Below are positions 59,332-64,000 of a stretch of DNA of 64,000 nt, piece by piece. Positions within the stretch are counted from its first letter, which is position 1. Every line of letters begins with the position of its first letter. The stretch covers positions 9,640 to 73,639 of the forward strand of contig JBBQWZ010000036.1 of the NCBI GenBank assembly GCA_038210135.1, in the 5' to 3' direction. The stretch comes from JBBQWZ01 sp038210135. GTDB taxonomy: Bacteria > Acidobacteriota > Terriglobia > Bryobacterales > Bryobacteraceae. The position numbers and the translations under genes are program-made. The notes beneath the pieces were generated by a model, which ran no database searches, had not been told where the DNA came from, and saw nothing but the letters and a program-made list of their open reading frames with translations.

Positions 59332-61686
59332 ATGAATAAAATGCTTGCTTTGAATTACTTACGACTTTCTCCGCAGTCCCTTGTGGCGGCCATTGTAGTG
59401 CTCGGACTGCTCAGTCCCGCCGCCGTCGAGGCCAAATCCCGCAAAGGCGATCAGTTCCTCAAGCAGGGAATCGAGGCCGAAGCGAAGAAGGACTACGACA
59501 AGGCGCTCGACTTCTATAACCAGGCCGTCGACACCAGCCCCAGCGACATCACGTATCTTCTATATCAGCGCCGCGTCCGTTTTGAGGCCGGGCAGCGCCA
59601 TGTGGACGTCGGTAAGAAACTGCGCCAGGATGGCAAAGTCGAAGCCGCCTTGAAGGAATTCCAGACCGCCGTTCTGACCGATCCGTCCTCCCAGATCGCC
59701 ATGCAGGAAATCCGCCGGACGCTCCAGACGCTGGACGCCGATTCCGGGCAGCCGCAAGCCGCCAATCGCGGCATGACCCCGGTCGAACGCGCCAAGAAGG
59801 ATACCGAGCAGCGCCTGTCCTCCATGATGTCGCCGCCCGACTTGAAGCCCATCTCCCGCCAGATCCAGAGCCTGAAGATGAACAACCAGCCGGTCAAGGT
59901 TCTCTACGAGACCGTGGGCAAACTCGCCGGCATCAACGTGGTATTCGATTCGCAATATCAGCCCCAAAGTCGCAACTACAATCTGGACGTTTCGAACACC
60001 ACGCTCGAAGAGGCGCTCGATTATCTGGGCGTGCTGACCAAGACCTTCTGGAAGCCCATGACGTCGAACACGATTTTTGTGACCGACGACAACGTCACCA
60101 AGCGGCGCGATTACGAAGACGAAGTGGTCAAGGTTTTCTTCGTTACCAACGCGACCTCGGTGCAGGAATTTCAGGAAGTCGCCACCGCCATCCGCAGCGT
60201 GATCGAAGTCCGCCGCGTGTTCACCTACAACGCGCAGAAGGCCCTTATCATTCGCGGAACCCGTGACCAGATCGCGCTCGCCGAAAAAATGATCGCCGAC
60301 ATCGACCGGCCCAAGTCCGAAGTCGTCGTCGATGTCATCGTCATGGAAGCCAACACCTCGAAGACCCGGAGCCTGGCAGCCGCGCTCGCCAACGGAACCA
60401 CCTTCGGCCTCAGCCAGCCCATCGCATACGCGCCGAAAAGTGGCGTGTCCGGAACGGGCACCGCGACCTCCTCCGCGGTCACTCTGAACAACATCGGCAA
60501 GACGACGCTGGCGGATTTCCAAACCACGCTCCCCGGTGCCTTTCTCCAGGCCGTCATGAGCGATCGCGGAACCAAAGTTCTGCAGCAGCCGCAAGTCCGG
60601 AGCTCGGACGGCATGAAGGTCTCCCTCCGCATCGGCGACAAAATTCCCTACGCGACCGGTAGCTTTCAGCCCGGCGTCGGCTCCGTCGGCGTCAGCCCGC
60701 TGGTTTCGACGCAATTCAACTTCGCCGAAGTCGGCGTCAACGTGGATATGACGCCGCAAGTGCATTCCGCCGACGAAGTCACGCTGCACGTCGAAATCGA
60801 GGTCTCCACCGTGCGCGATCACGTCGACCTCGGCGGTCTGTCGCAGCCCGTCATCGGGCAGCGCAAGAACACAGCGGACATTCGGCTGCGCGATGGCGAA
60901 CTCACTTTGCTCGGCGGCCTCAGCCAGAGCACCGATACCAAAACCGTGAACGGAATTCCCTGGCTCGTCAACATTCCTTTGCTGGGCCGTCTTTTTGGCG
61001 GCGAAAGCATCGATAAGGAACGCGGCGATTTGCTCATCGCCCTCATTCCGCACATCGTCCGCACGCCCGACTACTCGGCGGAAAATCTGCGCGGGGTCTA
61101 CGCCGGCACCGATCAACAGGTGAGGGTAAACTACGCGCCGAAGCGCGATGGCAGCGCGGCGTCGGGTCCGCAGGCTGCACCAGGCAGTCCCGGCGCGCCG
61201 ATCGTCACGCCTCCGGCCAGCGCCATGCCGGCTGCCGTCGAGACCGCGAAGCCCGAAGTTCCGCCCGGCAGCCCCGTCGTCAGTTTCTCTCCCGCCGCCG
61301 CGCAAGTCAGCCTCAGCGCGGCGCTCTCCGTGACGCTGACCATCGACAATGTGAAGGATTTGTTCTCGGCCGCGCCGATTCGAGTGAAGTGGGATCCAAC
61401 GCAGTTGCGCCTCAGCGACATCACCCCCGGCGATTTGCTTTCCCGCGACGGACTCCGGGTCACTTCAGTGAAGGACATCCGCAACGATACCGGTGAGGCC
61501 ACGCTGACGATTTCGCGGTTGCCCGGCGCAGGCGGAGTCAAAGGCGCCGGAGGTTTGGCCATGTTGACCTTCATGGCAATCGGCAAAGGCGACAGCAAAG
61601 TCACCGTGACCGAACTGGGCCTCAAGAATCTCCAGTTGCAGCCCGTGATCGTGGCGGCTCCTGAATTGCTAGTGAAGGTGCAATAG
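59332..61686 (+). CDS. Secretin (GspD/PilQ-like) with N-terminal TPR and C-terminal cohesin domain
   Basis: This 784-residue outer-membrane protein has a signal peptide (LVAAIVVLGLLSPAAVEA). A TPR-like part follows (KKDYDKALDFYNQAVDTSP). At residues 190-300 there are N-domains (VLYETVGKLAGINVVFD, ALDYLGVLTKTFW), then the secretin core (QVRSSDGMKVSLRIGDKIPY, VDMTPQVHSADEVTLHVEIE and the IPLLGRLFGG motif). The last 150 residues form a cohesin-type domain (TLTIDNVKDLFSAAPIRVKWDP). Two pseudopilin genes follow within 11 bases and 1 base, so this is part of a type II/IV-like secretion machine. Other core genes are absent. Confidence 0.82.
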   Translation: MNKMLALNYLRLSPQSLVAAIVVLGLLSPAAVEAKSRKGDQFLKQGIEAEAKKDYDKALDFYNQAVDTSPSDITYLLYQRRVRFEAGQRHVDVGKKLRQDGKVEAALKEFQTAVLTDPSSQIAMQEIRRTLQTLDADSGQPQAANRGMTPVERAKKDTEQRLSSMMSPPDLKPISRQIQSLKMNNQPVKVLYETVGKLAGINVVFDSQYQPQSRNYNLDVSNTTLEEALDYLGVLTKTFWKPMTSNTIFVTDDNVTKRRDYEDEVVKVFFVTNATSVQEFQEVATAIRSVIEVRRVFTYNAQKALIIRGTRDQIALAEKMIADIDRPKSEVVVDVIVMEANTSKTRSLAAALANGTTFGLSQPIAYAPKSGVSGTGTATSSAVTLNNIGKTTLADFQTTLPGAFLQAVMSDRGTKVLQQPQVRSSDGMKVSLRIGDKIPYATGSFQPGVGSVGVSPLVSTQFNFAEVGVNVDMTPQVHSADEVTLHVEIEVSTVRDHVDLGGLSQPVIGQRKNTADIRLRDGELTLLGGLSQSTDTKTVNGIPWLVNIPLLGRLFGGESIDKERGDLLIALIPHIVRTPDYSAENLRGVYAGTDQQVRVNYAPKRDGSAASGPQAAPGSPGAPIVTPPASAMPAAVETAKPEVPPGSPVVSFSPAAAQVSLSAALSVTLTIDNVKDLFSAAPIRVKWDPTQLRLSDITPGDLLSRDGLRVTSVKDIRNDTGEATLTISRLPGAGGVKGAGGLAMLTFMAIGKGDSKVTVTELGLKNLQLQPVIVAAPELLVKVQ

Positions 61687-61696
61687 GACGACGCGA

Positions 61697-62179
61697 ATGC
61701 TGGTAGCAGGTTCAGCAATGCGCAGGCGGAAAGCCGGATTCACGCTCGTCGAGCTGATCGTGTCGTTCACGATCCTGCTCCTTCTCACGGCCATGGCGGT
61801 TCCGCTGGCCCGCTACAAAGTGAAGCGGAACAAAGAGCGGGATCTGCATATCGCGCTCGCCGAGATCCGCCGCGCCATCGACAAATATAAGGATGAGGCC
61901 GACAAAGGCCGCTTCGGTCCGCAGAAGATGGGCACCGAGAATTATCCGGAAACGCTCGAGATCCTGGTCGAAGGCGTGAAGGTTGCCGGCGAAGTAGACA
62001 AGAAACTGAAGCTGCTGCGGCGCATTCCCAAAGATCCGATGACCGGCACCTTCGAGTGGGGCAAGCGCGCGGTGCAGGACGATCCGAAAACGACCAGCTG
62101 GGGCGGCCAGAATGTGTTCGACGTATTTTCAAAGAGCACCGAAAAAGCACGGGACGGTACGCCGTACGCGGAGTGGTGA
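61697..62179 (+). CDS. Type II secretion/type IV pilus-like pseudopilin (GspG-like)
   Basis: This 160-residue protein has a class III leader RRRKAG followed by FTLVELIVSFTILLLLTAMA, so cleavage is before Phe with Glu at +5. The globular part is acidic and basic in turn, with YKDEADKGRFGPQK and RRIPKDPMTGTFEWG, typical of GspG-like pseudopilins. ATG 61697 has AGGA upstream. ATG 61718 is an alternative that leaves a shorter leader. It lies 10 bases after the secretin gene and ends in GTPYAEW. Confidence 0.82.
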   Translation: MLVAGSAMRRRKAGFTLVELIVSFTILLLLTAMAVPLARYKVKRNKERDLHIALAEIRRAIDKYKDEADKGRFGPQKMGTENYPETLEILVEGVKVAGEVDKKLKLLRRIPKDPMTGTFEWGKRAVQDDPKTTSWGGQNVFDVFSKSTEKARDGTPYAEW

Positions 62180-62180
62180 C

Positions 62181-62588
62181 ATGCGAGACACAATGAAACA
62201 GCTACGGCGATCGCGCGGCTTCACGCTGATCGAAATCATGATCGTGATGACCATCATCTCGATCATGATTTCAGTGGCGGTTCCGTTGTATCAGAAGTCC
62301 ATCGCGCGCTCGAAAGAAAGCGTGCTCAAGAACAATCTATTCACCCTGCGCCAGACCATCGATGAATACACCGTGGACAAGCAAAAGGCCCCGCAGACCT
62401 TGCAGGAACTGGTGTCGGAAGGCTATCTACGCCAGGTCCCCATCGATCCGACAACCGGCAATGACCAGTGGAAAATCATCATCGAAGACGTGCTGACAGC
62501 CGCCAGTACCTCCGAACCGGGAATCTTCGACGTCCGCAGTTTGTCCCCAGGAAAAAGCCTCGAAGGCACTCCCTATTCCGACTGGTGA
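62181..62588 (+). CDS. Second pseudopilin of the same operon
   Basis: This 135-residue protein has the prepilin leader LRRSRG followed by FTLIEIMIVMTIISIMISVA. A shorter globular part follows, with VDKQKAPQTLQELVSEGY and RQVPIDPTTGNDQW. It begins one base after the preceding stop. Its C-terminus, GTPYSDW, closely resembles GTPYAEW of the upstream pseudopilin, which suggests a paired role at the tip or body of one pseudopilus. Both need a prepilin peptidase encoded elsewhere. Confidence 0.82.
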   Translation: MRDTMKQLRRSRGFTLIEIMIVMTIISIMISVAVPLYQKSIARSKESVLKNNLFTLRQTIDEYTVDKQKAPQTLQELVSEGYLRQVPIDPTTGNDQWKIIIEDVLTAASTSEPGIFDVRSLSPGKSLEGTPYSDW

Positions 62589-62614
62589 CCAGGCGAATTC
62601 AACAGCGGGCACCG

Positions 62615-62712
62615 CCTTGAACCCTGAGCGTAAGCGAGGGGACCTCCGCCGAGCAACGGCAACATCGCAGCTCCCCGCCGATATAGCCCCGCCCGTCAGG
62701 GCGGGGCTTCCA
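62615..62712. repeat. Family-B and family-E hairpin elements
   Basis: Family B lies at 62617-62645 (loop GTAA). A family-E hairpin lies near 62686-62706: CCCCGCCC, loop GTCA, GGGCGGGG. Compared with the copy at 11545 the stem is the same and only the loop has changed. The rest of the 254 bases to the next gene shows no gene. Confidence 0.85.
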
Positions 62713-62842
62713 AACCAGTGCCGCGACAACCAAATCTATATCCCCAATCCCCTCAACAAAACCCACCCGAACCCAACCTAAAACGCAAAACACATCGGCT
62801 ACCGTAAGCGCGGATGGACCTACCGTCCCCAAGGAGCAAGAC

Positions 62843-63541
62843 ATGTCCCAATCAGAAACCAACCGCGAAAACGCCCAGCATTCAACTGGACCCAGTACCG
62901 AAGCCGGCAAACAGCGCAGCAAATTCAACGCGCGCAAGCACAACCTGACTGGCCAAGCCATCGTGTCCAGCGAAGAGGATCTCAAAAACTACTTCGATTG
63001 CTCCGCGCGCCTGATATCCAGCCTGCACTGCGCCGGCGAAAACGAACTCCGCATCGCCCACTCGCTCGCCGACGCCCAATGGCAGCTCGACCGCGCCCGC
63101 GCCATCGAAACCAATCTCTTCTTCCAACTCTCCGTCCCGCAAATGTCCGACGACGCAACCGACCCCGCCGAGTGGGCGCAAGCCCAAGCCACAGCCTTCC
63201 TCGAAAACTCCAAACAGTTCGACCTCCTGGCGCGCTATGCCACGCGCTACCATCGCCAGGTCCTCCAACTCCACGCCCTCCTTGCCCAAACGCAAAAGGA
63301 GCGCCATAAATTCCAGCAAGACCGCAACCAGGAACGCCAGCAACACCAGCGCGAAACCTCCGCCGCGCGCCAGATCGCCGGAGCAACTCACAATAAACAA
63401 AAGCACTCCGCACCAAGTGGCTTCGTTTCGCAAAACGCCAGAGCCCACTTCCGCGCAACCGCCCCCAACTGCGATCCCAACACGGAAGAAGGCCAACGCC
63501 AGGCAAGAATCGAAAAAAGACTGGAAGATTCGGCCTTCTAA
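62843..63541 (+). CDS. Hypothetical protein with RENAQHSTGP-type N-terminus
   Basis: This 232-residue protein is charged and mostly helical, without signal or membrane segments. The N-terminus, NRENAQHSTGPSTEAGKQRS followed by KFNARKHNLTGQ, is a short motif found at the start of many uncharacterised proteins in Acidobacteriota and Planctomycetota. The middle is a long coiled-coil-like stretch (QKERHKFQQDRNQERQQHQR). Near residue 193 the sequence SGFVSQNAR is coded by a copy of the GGCTTCGTTTCGCA repeat found near apbE. AAGGAG lies a few bases before the ATG. I do not know its function. Confidence 0.65.
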   Translation: MSQSETNRENAQHSTGPSTEAGKQRSKFNARKHNLTGQAIVSSEEDLKNYFDCSARLISSLHCAGENELRIAHSLADAQWQLDRARAIETNLFFQLSVPQMSDDATDPAEWAQAQATAFLENSKQFDLLARYATRYHRQVLQLHALLAQTQKERHKFQQDRNQERQQHQRETSAARQIAGATHNKQKHSAPSGFVSQNARAHFRATAPNCDPNTEEGQRQARIEKRLEDSAF

Positions 63542-63794
63542 ACCGCCGAAAATCCCCACCAAACCAGCCCACCGATTCAGACCGCGGGAAACCTGCGGCT
63601 CCACATCTCGGCGACAACCCAGCAACCTGCTTCGACAGAGATTCGTGCGGCAGCAGATGAAAATGACGTAAGCCATTCTCCCGCCGCAGCACTATCGTTG
63701 GTAAGCGGCCCGCTGTATTTAAGCGACAACGCGCTCCCTAGCGCAAGACACGCGCACTCGCGTGATAAACTACGAGAAGTTCCTCCAGCCATAC

Positions 63795-63868
63795 TCCCCG
63801 ATCGTCTAATGGTAGGACAGCGGCCTTTGGAGCCGTGAATCGTGGTTCGAATCCATGTCGGGGAGCCA
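63795..63868 (+). tRNA. tRNA-Gln(TTG)
   Basis: A 74-base cloverleaf can be folded. The acceptor arm TCCCCGA pairs with TCGGGGA, followed by discriminator G and an encoded CCA. The anticodon stem GCGGC/GCCGT has loop CTTTGGA with anticodon TTG. The T arm is CGTGG-TTCGAAT-CCATG. The D arm has GGTAGGAC. This tRNA reads CAA and, by wobble, CAG. Confidence 0.95.
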
Positions 63869-64000
63869 CTTCTTTTCCCTCCCGAATTCGGACCCCGTTT
63901 TTGTTCACAGAAGCGCGAGTCGTCTTCTTCGCGCGTAACCGTAACATTCCGGGTTGTTTTGCGGAAAGTGCGGTCTCTCTGGTTGGAAGTGAGACTTCTT

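Noticed and set aside
59560..61305. A 581-residue frame opposite the secretin gene
   Set aside because: Antisense mirror of a well-supported gene, with no recognisable domain.
62843..63541. Transposase or restriction function for the hypothetical protein near the tRNA
   Set aside because: The N-terminal motif is shared with uncharacterised proteins only, and no DDE or nuclease residues are visible.
63542..63794. Integration site or small gene upstream of tRNA-Gln
   Set aside because: No direct repeat of the tRNA 3' end and no integrase are visible. Open frames there are short and lack start signals.

Overview
This window looks like chromosomal DNA of an Acidobacteriota bacterium, most likely near the Solibacter/Bryobacter group (Bryobacteraceae). 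That placement is an inference. It rests on GC-rich coding sequence, a permease C-terminus typical of acidobacterial MacB/FtsX-like proteins, a large TonB-dependent receptor with an N-terminal carboxypeptidase-regulatory-like domain, tannase-like and S9 hydrolases, and dense families of short intergenic repeats. No prophage, CRISPR array or intact insertion sequence was seen. The only RNA gene found is tRNA-Gln(TTG) at 63795-63868.

Layout. 1-5 kb: end of an ABC permease, a permease remnant, an ABC ATPase and an exported penicillin-acylase-family hydrolase. The 3' end of the hydrolase gene is repeated downstream of a 1.46-kb segment carrying a small TPR gene and a truncated methyltransferase. 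5-12 kb: CCA-adding enzyme, APC permease with a long soluble tail, DinB protein and a cytochrome c-PQQ quinohemoprotein. 12-17 kb: an ECF sigma/anti-sigma/exported-protein operon, YlxP (DUF503), an eight-heme cytochrome c and RbfA. 17-24 kb: ApbE, HemE, a HigBA toxin-antitoxin pair, an ABC ATPase, HemG and a receiver-SpoIIE phosphatase. 24-34 kb: S9 peptidase, ElaB/YqjD-like protein, MNT-HEPN pair, GlpX, DJ-1/PfpI, tannase-like esterase and MotAB.

34-47 kb: CaCA exchanger and NadB diverge from an AroB-MenG-membrane glycosyltransferase operon. These are followed by a Tat-exported class V aminotransferase, a gamma-glutamyltransferase, and a minus-strand operon of one glycosyltransferase, two methyltransferases and a glutaminyl-cyclase-like protein. 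47-57 kb: RodZ-like protein, cyclophilin, and a kinase/caspase-fold/outer-membrane-protein operon whose caspase-like member lacks both catalytic residues, then the TonB receptor. 57-64 kb: exported protein, PepA, SmpB, a TPR-secretin-cohesin protein with two pseudopilins, and the tRNA.

The most striking non-genic signal is a set of intergenic repeats, named A to E here. In families A, B and E the copies fold into hairpins with GTAA, GTGA or GTCA loops; families A and B, and some D copies, also have tandem G.A mismatches in the stem. Stem changes between copies are often compensatory, which points to selection on RNA or single-stranded DNA structure. The kinase/pseudo-caspase pair and the duplicated acylase tail are the next most interesting observations.
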